DNA of 64,000 bases, from positions 1 to 64,000 of the forward strand of contig NZ_MSIF01000012.1 of assembly GCF_001921215.1 (NCBI RefSeq), given 5' to 3'. The stretch is from Actinophytocola xinjiangensis. GTDB taxonomy: Bacteria > Actinomycetota > Actinomycetes > Mycobacteriales > Pseudonocardiaceae. Positions within the stretch are counted from its first letter, which is position 1. Every line of letters begins with the position of its first letter. Of the stretch, positions 26,796-35,178 are shown piece after piece. A program made the position numbers and the translations under genes. Below the pieces are notes generated by a model. It was not told where the DNA came from, searched no databases, and worked only from the letters and a program-made list of their open reading frames with translations.

Positions 26796-27746
26796 TCAGG
26801 CCGCGGCCGGGACCGCCGGACCGGGCTCGGTCAGGGACCGCCGGTAGGCGTCGCGGAGCAGTTCCACGACCCTGGCCGGCTCGTCCCGCAACTGGGTCGG
26901 CGGGGTGTGGATCACCAGGATGCCGGCGGCGGCGAGTCTGTTCGCCGCCGCCAGCGCCGCGTTGACCTGCACCGGTGACGGGTCGAACGAGTAGGACGTG
27001 ATCTCCCAGGCGAGGTTGGCCTCCTCCCACCACGCGTCCGGGGTCGCCAGGTAGCCGCCGGCCGGGCCGGAGACCGGGCTGCGCCACCGGGGCGCCGGCA
27101 GTCCGGCCTTGACGAGCAGCCGGCGCGCCCAGCCGGTGATCAACGCGCTGGCGCCGTCGTCGATCTCGGCGAGGATGCGGTGCGGCAGGGCGGTTCCCCT
27201 GGTTCCGGTGCGGACCAGTTCGACGCGCAGGGCGGCGGGGGAGACCCGGCCATGGCGGATCGCCTCGGACAGCAGGGCGCGGACGTGTTCGGCCGACGTG
27301 GCCCGCCGGCAGGTGTCGACGGTGGCCCTGGCCAGCGGCGCCACCGGGAAACCCGATCTGAGCTGGGGGACCGGCAGCGTGTGGCTGCGTTCGAAGAAGA
27401 CACCGTCGACCAGGCGGGAATGTCGGCGCGGCGGCATCAGCACATGGACCGGGCCGTCGAGACCGGCTGCCCTGAGGCCATGACAGGTGAGGGCGTCGAC
27501 ACCGGTCAGGATCGCGTCCTCGCCGGCGGCGGTGAGCGCGGCCTGGACGCGTTGGGCGCGGGTGGGCGGATCACCGGCGAGCAGCACCAGGCCGGATCGC
27601 AGGTGGCGCCACGGGCCGTCGTCGCTACATCGTTCGGCGATCTCCCTGCCGGACAGGCCGAGGGCGATCAGGTCGGTGGCCGCGGCCACGCGGTGGCGGA
27701 ACAGGGCGGGCAGGGCGTCGAGGTCGAGCAGTGCGCGGTTCGTCAT
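26796..27746 (-). CDS. AbiEi-antitoxin-like / DUF559-type protein
   Basis: A 316-residue cytoplasmic protein. The N-terminal 60 residues resemble the winged-helix start of AbiEi-type antitoxins (LGLSGREIAERCSDDGPWRH, then RSGLVLLAG). The middle carries the LTGVDALTCHGLRA and PVHVLMPPRR segments typical of this actinobacterial paralogous family. The C-terminus (WWEEANLAWEITSYSFDP) resembles DUF559/Vsr-like nuclease folds. Start is ATG 27746. No AbiEii toxin is adjacent; it ends one base from aspS, convergent. A working toxin-antitoxin role is unproven. Confidence 0.6.
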   Translation of the reverse strand: MTNRALLDLDALPALFRHRVAAATDLIALGLSGREIAERCSDDGPWRHLRSGLVLLAGDPPTRAQRVQAALTAAGEDAILTGVDALTCHGLRAAGLDGPVHVLMPPRRHSRLVDGVFFERSHTLPVPQLRSGFPVAPLARATVDTCRRATSAEHVRALLSEAIRHGRVSPAALRVELVRTGTRGTALPHRILAEIDDGASALITGWARRLLVKAGLPAPRWRSPVSGPAGGYLATPDAWWEEANLAWEITSYSFDPSPVQVNAALAAANRLAAAGILVIHTPPTQLRDEPARVVELLRDAYRRSLTEPGPAVPAAA

Positions 27747-27938
27747 GCGGCCAAGCAAACCCCGCCCGGGGGGACCGTGGTGGCGGTCAAGATCAAACTG
27801 TGGACAACCGGTCCGGCTGTGGACAGCCGGGCTTCCACCGGGGGAGAAGAACGAGGATTGTCGGTGGTGGGCGGTAGTGTTCGAGGTTTGCGCCCCGGCC
27901 GGCAACCGTCACCCGCTGAATCTGGAAGGATCGGTCCG

Positions 27939-28604
27939 GTGACCCCCATGGACCCCCGGCCGAGACCGGCGTTCCGGTTCGTGCGCCGCCTGCTGGTCGG
28001 CATCGTGCTCATCGGCGCGCTGGTCGTCGGGGGCACCAGTTTCCGGGTGTGGCAGGTCGCCAGGGTCGACGACCAGACCTCGGCCGACGTCGTCATCGTG
28101 CTCGGCGCCGCGCAGTACGACGGCCGCCCCTCCAAGGTCCTGGAGGCCCGCCTGCGCAAGGCCCGCAACCTCTACGAACAGGGCGTCGCCAAACACATCG
28201 TGACCACCGGCGGGCGCCAGCCCGGCGACGAGTACACCGAGGCCGAGGCCGGCGTGATCTGGCTGACCGGCCAGGGCGTCCCGGAGGACGCGGTGATCGG
28301 CGTCGGCACCGGCCGGGACACCCTCGGCAGCATGCGCGCCGCGGCCGAGGAGGCCGCCGACCAGGGCTGGCGCACCGCGGTGATCGTCAGCGACCCGTGG
28401 CACTCGCTGCGTGCCCGCACCATGGCCGACGACCTGGGCCTGGAGGCGCGGACCTCACCCACCCACAGCGGACCCATCGTCCAGACCAGGGCCACCCAGA
28501 TCCGCTACATCCTGCGCGAGACCGCCGCCCTGCTGTACTACCGAGCCACCCGCGCCCCCGCCGACTGGATCGGCATCACCGAAGATGTCGCCGTCGACAA
28601 GTAG
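27939..28604 (+). CDS. YdcF/SanA-like DUF218 membrane-anchored protein
   Basis: A 221-residue protein with one N-terminal transmembrane helix (LLVGIVLIGALVVGG, about 17-31) and a DUF218 domain: VVIVLGAAQYDGRPSKVLEARL, the TTGG turn, GTGRDTLGSM and VSDPWHSLRA. Relatives include E. coli SanA/YdcF, linked to envelope permeability. The GTG at 27939 has GGAAGGA 9 bases upstream; ATG 27948 is an alternative. It is followed by dgt after 9 bp, so the two likely share a transcript. Confidence 0.88.
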   Translation: MTPMDPRPRPAFRFVRRLLVGIVLIGALVVGGTSFRVWQVARVDDQTSADVVIVLGAAQYDGRPSKVLEARLRKARNLYEQGVAKHIVTTGGRQPGDEYTEAEAGVIWLTGQGVPEDAVIGVGTGRDTLGSMRAAAEEAADQGWRTAVIVSDPWHSLRARTMADDLGLEARTSPTHSGPIVQTRATQIRYILRETAALLYYRATRAPADWIGITEDVAVDK

Positions 28605-28613
28605 CCTCCGGCC

Positions 28614-29906
28614 ATGCCTCCCGGACACGCGCCGACCCCCGGCTACACCGAGCACGACGCGGCGCGCCTGTCCGGCGAACAGGACAAGAGCGCGATCCTG
28701 CCCGACTCCCCGCCGGCCCGCCGCGGCCCGTTCGCCCGCGACCGCGCCCGGGTGCTGCACTCGGCCGCGCTGCGCCGACTGGCCGGCAAGACGCAGGTCG
28801 TCGGCCCGGGGGAGGGCACCGAGGTCGGCGGGGTGCCCAGGACCAGGCTGACCCACTCGCTGGAGGTCGCCCAGATCGGCCGGGACATCGCCGAGGAACT
28901 CGGCGCCGACCCCGACGTCGTCGACACCGCCGGGCTCGCGCACGACATCGGCCACCCGCCCTTCGGGCACAACGGCGAACGCGCGCTGGACATCGTCGCC
29001 CAGCGCTGCGGCGGGTTCGAGGGCAACGCGCAGACCCTGCGGATCCTCACCCGCCTGGAGCCCAAGGTGCTCGGCGAGCGGGAGCACGGCCTGAACCTGA
29101 CCCGCGCCTGCCTCGACGCGACCGCCAAGTACCCGTGGCCGCGTACCGCCGGCACCACCAAGTTCGGGGTCTACGCCGACGACCTCGCCGTGTTCGAGTG
29201 GGTCCGCGACGGCGCCCCGCCCCGGCGGCGCTGCCTGGAGGCGCAGGTCATGGACTGGGCCGACGACGTGGCCTACTCGGTACACGACGTGGAGGACGGG
29301 GTGCGCTCCGGGCGGATCTCCTTCCCCGCGCTCACCCAGCCCGAGGAGCGCACCGTGGTCGCCCACCTCGCCGCCAAGCACTTCAGCGCCGAGCCGCTGT
29401 CCGGGCTGGAGGACGTCGCCGCCGACCTGCTGCGGCTGCCGGCCGTGGCCGCGCTCACCGGCGCCGACTACGACGACTCGCTCGGCGCCCAGGTCGCCCT
29501 CAAACGCCTCACCAGCGAACTCGTCGGCCGGTTCGTCGCCGCCGCGGTCACCGCCACCCGCCGCGACCACGGCGACGGCCCGCTGACCCGGTACGCCGCC
29601 GACCTGGTCGTGCCGGCCAGGGTCGCCGCCGAGGTCGCGCTGCTCAAGGCCGTCGCGCTGCGCTACGTGATGAGCGACCCCAGCCGCCTCGCGCTCCAGG
29701 CCATCCAGCGCGAGTGGCTGGAGTCCCTGGTGGACGCGCTGGCGGCGCGGGGGGCCGCCGCGCTGGAGCCGGCGTTCGTGCCGGCCTGGGAGGCCGCCGG
29801 GGACGACGCCGCCCGCCTGCGGGTGGTGATCGACCAGGTCGCGGAGCTGACCGACGCCCAGGCCGTGCGCTGGCACCGCGTGCACGTCCTCGACCGGTCC
29901 CTGTGA
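28614..29906 (+). CDS. dgt: Deoxyguanosinetriphosphate triphosphohydrolase-like protein
   Basis: HD-domain dNTPase that releases tripolyphosphate from dNTPs, 430 residues. Metal ligands are visible in RLTHSLEVAQ, then AHDIGHPPFGHNGE (the HD pair) and MDWADDVAYSVHD. The N-terminal RTPFARDRARVLHSAALRRL-like segment is typical. In actinobacteria it lies just before dnaG; here a serpin, an AhpD-like gene and a sigma factor are inserted between them. Confidence 0.94.
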   Translation: MPPGHAPTPGYTEHDAARLSGEQDKSAILPDSPPARRGPFARDRARVLHSAALRRLAGKTQVVGPGEGTEVGGVPRTRLTHSLEVAQIGRDIAEELGADPDVVDTAGLAHDIGHPPFGHNGERALDIVAQRCGGFEGNAQTLRILTRLEPKVLGEREHGLNLTRACLDATAKYPWPRTAGTTKFGVYADDLAVFEWVRDGAPPRRRCLEAQVMDWADDVAYSVHDVEDGVRSGRISFPALTQPEERTVVAHLAAKHFSAEPLSGLEDVAADLLRLPAVAALTGADYDDSLGAQVALKRLTSELVGRFVAAAVTATRRDHGDGPLTRYAADLVVPARVAAEVALLKAVALRYVMSDPSRLALQAIQREWLESLVDALAARGAAALEPAFVPAWEAAGDDAARLRVVIDQVAELTDAQAVRWHRVHVLDRSL

Positions 29907-29945
29907 CGTGACACACTCGTGGCACGGCCGACCAGAGGAGAGCCC

Positions 29946-31052
29946 GTGACGGACCGCGCCCAGCTCGCGTTCGCCCTCGCACTGCACCGTGCCACCGCCC
30001 CCGACCCGGCGCGGACCGTGTGCTGGTCGCCGTTCTCGGTGGCCAGCGCGCTCGGGCTGGTCGCCCAGGGAGCGCACGGGCCCACTCGCGACGAGTTGGC
30101 GACCCTGCTGGCGGGGGACGCGACCGCCGACCTGGGCGCGCTGGGCAAGCAGCTGGCCAGGGCCGGTGAGCTGGACGCCGTCCGGGGCGACGAGGACGAG
30201 CCGGTGGTCGCGGTCGCCAACACGCTGTGGACCGACGAGTCGGTCGAGGTGCTGGACTCCTTCGCCGAGGAGCTGGCCAGGTGGTCCAGCGGCCGGGTCC
30301 GCGAGGCGCCGCTGCGCACCGAGCCGGCCTCGGCCCGTGACCTGATCAACCTGGACGTCGCCCGGACCACCCGGGACCTGATCCCCGAGTTGCTCCCGGC
30401 CGACGCGATCACCGCCGAGACGGTGTCCGCCCTGGTCAACGCCCTCTACCTGAAGTGTGCCTGGCGTAACCGGTTCACCGAGGGGGCGACCGAGCCGCGC
30501 CCGTTCCACGCCGTGTCGGGTACCCGCCCGGTGCCGACGATGACCCTGTCCGAGCGGATCGGGCACGCCGTCGTCGACGGCTGGCAGGTGGCGACGTTGC
30601 GGGCGGTCGGCGGGGTCGAGGCGGTGGTGCTGCTGCCCGACGGCGATCTCGCCGAGGCCGAGGCGGCGCTGGACGCCGACACGCTGGCCGAACTGCTCGA
30701 CGCGCCGTCCCCGACCCAGGTCGACCTTGCCCTGCCGAAGCTGGCGGTGACCACCAGGACCGAGCTGACCGGCGCCCTGGAGCGGCTCGGGGTGCGCACC
30801 GTGTTCACCAGGGCCGCCGACCTGAGCGGGATCAGCTCCTCGCCGCTGGCGGTGGAGTCGGTGTTGCACGAGTCGGTGCTGCGGATCGACGAGCAGGGTC
30901 TGGAGGGCGCGGCCGCGACGGCGGTGATGATGCGCCTGGTGTCCATGCCGACCAGGGTCGAGCGGATGACGGTGGACCGGCCGTTCCTGCTGCTCGTGCG
31001 GCACGCGGCGACCGGTGTCCTGTACTTCATGGCGCGGGTCACCGAGCCCTGA
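29946..31052 (+). CDS. Serpin-family protease inhibitor
   Basis: A 368-residue serpin, a fold uncommon in bacteria that traps serine or cysteine proteases by inserting its cleaved loop. The opening SPFSVASALGLVAQGAHG, the breach/shutter region VSALVNALYLKCAWRNRF, and the end DRPFLLLVRHAATGVLYFMARV are hallmarks. The hinge reads DEQGLEGAAATAVMM, close to the inhibitory EEGTEAAAAT pattern but with Leu at P14 and Gly at P12. P1 is probably in the RLVSM segment. No signal peptide is evident, so it would act inside the cell. GTG at 29946 has GGAG 5 bases upstream. Confidence 0.93.
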   Translation: MTDRAQLAFALALHRATAPDPARTVCWSPFSVASALGLVAQGAHGPTRDELATLLAGDATADLGALGKQLARAGELDAVRGDEDEPVVAVANTLWTDESVEVLDSFAEELARWSSGRVREAPLRTEPASARDLINLDVARTTRDLIPELLPADAITAETVSALVNALYLKCAWRNRFTEGATEPRPFHAVSGTRPVPTMTLSERIGHAVVDGWQVATLRAVGGVEAVVLLPDGDLAEAEAALDADTLAELLDAPSPTQVDLALPKLAVTTRTELTGALERLGVRTVFTRAADLSGISSSPLAVESVLHESVLRIDEQGLEGAAATAVMMRLVSMPTRVERMTVDRPFLLLVRHAATGVLYFMARVTEP

Positions 31053-31062
31053 TCGTTTCGGC

Positions 31063-31089
31063 TGTCACGTTCCGGTGGTAGCGCCCGTC
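31063..31089 (+). promoter_or_regulatory. ECF41-type promoter upstream of the AhpD-like gene
   Basis: TGTCACG at 31063-31069 and CGTC at 31086-31089 are separated by 16 bp. This agrees with the published ECF41 promoter (TGTCACA -35, CGTC -10), with one mismatch. It lies 29 bp before the start of the AhpD-like gene whose partner sigma factor follows on the opposite strand. Confidence 0.75.
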
Positions 31090-31118
31090 CTCAGGTCAAC
31101 ACCCACGAGGAGGACGAG

Positions 31119-31715
31119 ATGCCGAGGATCCCGGGGATTCCGACCAAGGAAGCGGGCCTGCTGCTGCGGGCGTTCTACGTGTTCGCGCGCCGCCGGTTCG
31201 GCGCGGTGCCCGAGCCGTTCAGCGTGCTGGCCCACCACCAGAAGCTCATGATCGCCGCCGGTCGCCACGAGATGGCCGCCGAGAAGGCCAGCAAGGTCCT
31301 GCCGGCCAACATCCGCGAGATCGCGGTGTACCGGGTCGCGACCCGGCTCGGGTGCAGCTGGTGCGTGGACTTCGGCACCATGCTGCAGAAGCACGAGGGC
31401 CTGGACATCGAGCGGCTCAAGCACATCGACGACTACCAGAACTCCGAGGCCTACAGCACCCAGGAGCGGCTGGCGATCGCGTTCGCCGACGCGATGACCG
31501 ACACGCCGATCAGCGTGACCGACGAGCAGGTCGAGCGGCTGCGGCGGGAGTTCGGTGACAAGGGCGTGCTCGAGCTCACCTACCAGGTGGGCCTGGAGAA
31601 CATGCGGGCCAGGAGCTACCTCGCGCTGGACATCCGCGACCAGGGCTTCACCTCGGGTGACGCCTGCCTGATCCCGGTGCCGGCCGACGCGGCCCTCACA
31701 CGTCCAGGTGCCTGA
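31119..31715 (+). CDS. Carboxymuconolactone decarboxylase / AhpD-like protein
   Basis: A 198-residue AhpD-fold protein. The redox-type motif is GCSWCVDFG (CxxC) near residue 85, inside the CMD domain; the flanking helices (REIAVYRVATRLG, QERLAIAFADAMT) are typical. It is one of the COE class (carboxymuconolactone decarboxylase, oxidoreductase, epimerase) found beside ECF41 sigma factors and is the likely target of the sigma factor encoded convergently, with which it overlaps by 20 bp. ATG is preceded by GAGGAGGACGAG. The substrate is unknown; peroxide or thiol reduction is plausible. Confidence 0.9.
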   Translation: MPRIPGIPTKEAGLLLRAFYVFARRRFGAVPEPFSVLAHHQKLMIAAGRHEMAAEKASKVLPANIREIAVYRVATRLGCSWCVDFGTMLQKHEGLDIERLKHIDDYQNSEAYSTQERLAIAFADAMTDTPISVTDEQVERLRREFGDKGVLELTYQVGLENMRARSYLALDIRDQGFTSGDACLIPVPADAALTRPGA

Positions 31716-32631
31716 GCTTGTCAGGGTTGACGATGTCGTAGACGTTGGTGACCTTGCCGTCGCGCACGGCGAAGGTGGTGACCCGCCGGCTGAGCTCGTG
31801 GTAGTCGCCCTCGGCCGGCAGTTCGGGGATCGCCATCCCGAGGTCGCCGTTGACCAGGACCAGTTCGCCGGCCAGCAGTCGGTGCTCGCCGTACATCCTG
31901 ACCAGGCCGTACAGGAAGCGGCTGATCTTGTCGGCGCCGTGCATGGGCCGGCGGCTGGTGCGGGCCTTGCCGTCGCTGTCGCCGACGAGTACGGCGTCGG
32001 GGTGCAGCAGGCGGACCACGGCCGGCAGGTCGCCGCCGGTGATCGCGGTCAGTAGCTGCTCGATGATGACGCGTTGTTCGTCGAGGGCGGCGCGTGGCGG
32101 CGGGTCGGCGTCGGCGGCGGCCCGCCGGCCCCGGGAGGCGTGCTGGCGGGCGGTGGCCTGGGCGCAGCCGAGGATCTCGCCGATCTCGGCGAACGGCACG
32201 TCGAACGCGTCGTGCAGGACGAAGGCGACGCGCTGCTCGGGGGTGAGCCGGTCGAGCACGACCATCGCCGCGAGCCGCACGTCGTCGGTGCGGACGACGG
32301 TCTCGAGCGGGTCGTCGCTTCGGGGGGCACCCAGTGGGGTGACGATCGGCTCGGGCAGCCACTCACCGACGTAGCGTTCCCGCTGGACGGCGGAGGATCG
32401 CAGACGGTCGAGGCAGAGGCGTCCCACGACGGTGGTCAGCCAGGCCCGGAGGTTGCGGATCTGCGAGCGCTGCTCATCGTCCAATCCGGACAGTCGTAGC
32501 CATGCCTCCTGCACCGCGTCCTCGGCGTCGGTGAGCCTGCCGGTCAACCGGTACCCCACCCCGACGAGGTGGGAGCGGTGTGCGGCGAACTCCTCGGCGA
32601 GCACGGCGAGGACGTCGTCCCTGACGGTCAC
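31696..32631 (-). CDS. ECF41 (SigJ-like) RNA polymerase sigma factor
   Basis: A 311-residue sigma-70 with region 2 (about 10-75), the linker signature WLPEP (about residue 93), region 4 (about 125-180) and a SnoaL-like C-terminal extension of about 120 residues ending with NPDKL. WLPEP and NPDKL are ECF41 marks; the usual DGGG motif appears as DSDGKA. The extension replaces an anti-sigma factor and tunes activity. The start GTG 32631 lies 6 bases from TACCAT, so it is probably leaderless. It partners the AhpD-like gene next to it. Confidence 0.92.
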   Translation of the reverse strand: MTVRDDVLAVLAEEFAAHRSHLVGVGYRLTGRLTDAEDAVQEAWLRLSGLDDEQRSQIRNLRAWLTTVVGRLCLDRLRSSAVQRERYVGEWLPEPIVTPLGAPRSDDPLETVVRTDDVRLAAMVVLDRLTPEQRVAFVLHDAFDVPFAEIGEILGCAQATARQHASRGRRAAADADPPPRAALDEQRVIIEQLLTAITGGDLPAVVRLLHPDAVLVGDSDGKARTSRRPMHGADKISRFLYGLVRMYGEHRLLAGELVLVNGDLGMAIPELPAEGDYHELSRRVTTFAVRDGKVTNVYDIVNPDKLRHLDV

Positions 32632-32716
32632 CACGCCATGGTATGACCAATCGGGGGAGTGCCGGTGGGTGCGACCTGTCCGACCCCGCCCGGGTGGCCC
32701 GCCTAGACTCGGGCGC

Positions 32717-34624
32717 ATGGCGGGGCGGATCCGGGAGAGCGACATCGCGCAGGTGCGCGATCGGAACCGAATCGACGACGTGGTCGGTGAGTACGTGTCC
32801 CTGCGGCGCGCCGGCGGCGGCGCGCTCAAAGGCCTGTGCCCGTTCCACGACGAGAAGACGCCCTCGTTCAACGTGCGGGCCACGCACGGCACGTTCCACT
32901 GCTTCGGCTGTGGCGAGGGCGGCGACGTCATCGCGTTCCTGATGAAGATCGACCACCTGAGTTTCGTGGAGTCGGTCGAGCGGCTCGCCGAGCGCAGCGG
33001 CATCACGCTGACCTACGAGGGCGGCACGCCCACCCGCCAGCGGGATCGGGGCGCGCGGACCCGGCTGGTCGACGCGCACCGGGCGGCGGCGGAGTTCTAC
33101 GCCGAGCAGCTGCGTTCGCCGGAGGCGGTCAAGGCGCGCGAGTTCCTCGCCGAGCGGGGGTTCGACCAGGCCGCGGCGGCGACCTTCGGCTGCGGGTACG
33201 CCCCGGCCGGCTGGGACAAGCTGACCAAACACCTGCTAGGCCGGGGTTTCGACCTGGACGACCTGTACAAGGCGCAGTTGGCCAAGGAGGGCCGGCAGGG
33301 GCCGATCGACCGGTTCCACCGGCGGTTGCTGTGGCCGATCAGGGATCTGGGCGGCGATGTCGTGGGGTTCGGCGCGCGCCGGCTGTTCGACGACGACCAG
33401 ATCCAGGCGAAGTACCTCAACACCAGCGAGAGCCAGATCTACAAGAAGTCCCAGGTGCTGTTCGGGCTGGACCTGGCCAAGCGGGAGATCGCGCGCCGCC
33501 ACCAGGTGGTGGTGGTGGAGGGCTACACCGACGTGATGGCGATGCACGCCTCGGGTGTGCTGACGGCGGTGGCCTCCTGCGGCACGGCCTTCGGCGCCGA
33601 CCACATCACGGTGCTGCGCCGCCTGCTGATCGACGACGACGCCTTCCGGGGCGAGGTCATCTTCACCTTCGACGGTGACGAGGCGGGGCGCAAGGCCGCG
33701 CTCAAGGCGTTCGACGACGACCAGAAGTTCGCGGCGCAGACGTTCATCGCGGTGGCGCCGGACGGGCTGGACCCGTGTGAGCTGCGTCAGGCCAAGGGCG
33801 AGGTGGCGGTGCGTGACCTGGTGGCCCGCCGCCAGCCGCTGTTCGCCTTCGCCATCCGTGCGCAGCTGGCGGAGCACAACCTGGACCACGCCGAGGGCCG
33901 GGTGGACGCGTTGCGTCGCACGGTGCCGATGGTGGCCAGGATCAAGGACTCCTCGCTGCGTGACGAGTACGCCCGTCAGCTGGCTTTCTGGGTCGGCTGG
34001 GAGGACACGGCGACGGTGGTGCGCCGGGTGCGGGAGAGCGCGGGCGGCGCACCGGCCCCGGCCAGGAGGGGGCGGCCGCAGCCGACCGATCCGGGTCAGG
34101 GCGCGCTGGCGGTGGACGTGGACGGGCCGGCGCGTCCGCCGCGCAACGACCCCGGGTTGTGGGTGCAGCGGGAGGCGCTGAAGGCGGCGTTGCAGGCACC
34201 GGAGTTGGCCGGGCCGTACTACGACAGTTCGGTGCCGCGGGAGGCGTTCACCCATCCCGCGTACCGGGAGCTGTACGAGGCGTTGCTGGCGGTGGGTGGG
34301 ACGTCGTCGGGGTTGTCCGGGCCGGCGTTGGTGGACGCGGCGAGCCAGGCGTGTTCGCACCAGGTGGTGCGGTCGCTGGTCACCGAGTTGGCGGTGGAAC
34401 CGTTGCAGCGCCGGGCGGAGCCGGACGCGCGGTTCGTCGGCACGTTGATCGCGAAGTTGCAGGAGTCGGTGGTGGCCAACCAGATCGCCGAGCTGAAGTC
34501 GCGGTTGCAGCGGCTCTCGCCGGTCGACGACGCGGAGGACTACCGGACGTTGTTCGGTGACCTGGTGGCGTTGGAGCAGTACCGCAAGGCGCTCGGTGAG
34601 CAGGCGGCGGGGGTGATGTCATGA
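32717..34624 (+). CDS. dnaG: DNA primase
   Basis: Synthesises RNA primers at the replication fork. The 635-residue protein has the N-terminal zinc finger CPFHDEKTPSFNV ... HCFGCGEGGD (about 38-65) and a TOPRIM core with VVVVEGYTDVMAMH (about 270) and FTFDGDEAGRKAA. The C-terminal helicase-binding region (about 480-635) follows a Pro/Arg linker. The ATG at 32717 is 7 bases after TAGACT (32704-32709), consistent with a leaderless transcript. It overlaps the next gene by 4 bases. Confidence 0.95.
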   Translation: MAGRIRESDIAQVRDRNRIDDVVGEYVSLRRAGGGALKGLCPFHDEKTPSFNVRATHGTFHCFGCGEGGDVIAFLMKIDHLSFVESVERLAERSGITLTYEGGTPTRQRDRGARTRLVDAHRAAAEFYAEQLRSPEAVKAREFLAERGFDQAAAATFGCGYAPAGWDKLTKHLLGRGFDLDDLYKAQLAKEGRQGPIDRFHRRLLWPIRDLGGDVVGFGARRLFDDDQIQAKYLNTSESQIYKKSQVLFGLDLAKREIARRHQVVVVEGYTDVMAMHASGVLTAVASCGTAFGADHITVLRRLLIDDDAFRGEVIFTFDGDEAGRKAALKAFDDDQKFAAQTFIAVAPDGLDPCELRQAKGEVAVRDLVARRQPLFAFAIRAQLAEHNLDHAEGRVDALRRTVPMVARIKDSSLRDEYARQLAFWVGWEDTATVVRRVRESAGGAPAPARRGRPQPTDPGQGALAVDVDGPARPPRNDPGLWVQREALKAALQAPELAGPYYDSSVPREAFTHPAYRELYEALLAVGGTSSGLSGPALVDAASQACSHQVVRSLVTELAVEPLQRRAEPDARFVGTLIAKLQESVVANQIAELKSRLQRLSPVDDAEDYRTLFGDLVALEQYRKALGEQAAGVMS

Positions 34625-35145
34625 CCGGGATGTTCCGCAGGTTCTTCGGTGGTGGGGTGCCCGCCGAGCTGGACGGGGTGTTGGCGTCCGAGGAGCACGT
34701 GGTGGCCACGGCGGGGTTGCGTCCCTCGGGGTTCCTGTACGCGTCCTCGTTGGGGTTGTGGGTGCCGGCGCAGGAGGGGCAGCGGCGGGTCGGCTGGCAT
34801 CTGATCAGCAAGGTGACCTGGGGCAACGGGGTGCTTGAGGTGGTTGAGGCGCGGGAGTCGGGTACGGCCGGTGATGCGGTGTTGCTGGCCGACGAGCGCC
34901 CGGTCCGCTACCAGCTGGAGCGGCCGAACAAGCTGCCGGACGTGGTCCACAACCGGGTGAACGGGTCGATCCGCTCGCGGCATCGCCGGGATCTGCCGGG
35001 GGGCGGGGTGTGGTTCGTGCAGCGCAAGGTGCCGGGCCGGGACGGGATCGTGTTGCAGGTGCGGCCGGATCCGGGTTCGGACGAGGAGGCGGTGCGCCGG
35101 GTGGCGGCCGAGGTGGCCGCGAAGATCCGTGAGGCACTACAGTAA
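34621..35145 (+). CDS. Conserved hypothetical protein downstream of dnaG
   Basis: A 174-residue protein starting inside the dnaG stop (ATGA), so translation is coupled. It has no transmembrane helix; strands dominate (VVATAGLRPSGFLYASSLGLW, then VGWHLISKVTWGNGVLEVVE), which suggests a PH-like or beta-barrel fold, and the C-terminus is an amphipathic helix rich in Ala/Glu/Arg. Small proteins of this kind follow dnaG in many actinobacteria. I do not recognise a function. Confidence 0.75.
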   Translation: MTGMFRRFFGGGVPAELDGVLASEEHVVATAGLRPSGFLYASSLGLWVPAQEGQRRVGWHLISKVTWGNGVLEVVEARESGTAGDAVLLADERPVRYQLERPNKLPDVVHNRVNGSIRSRHRRDLPGGGVWFVQRKVPGRDGIVLQVRPDPGSDEEAVRRVAAEVAAKIREALQ

Positions 35146-35178
35146 ACAGTACGTTTGTACGGTTTGCTGGAGGTCGAC

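Noticed and set aside
26796-27746. A complete type IV toxin-antitoxin operon
   Set aside because: No AbiEii-type nucleotidyltransferase is adjacent on either side.
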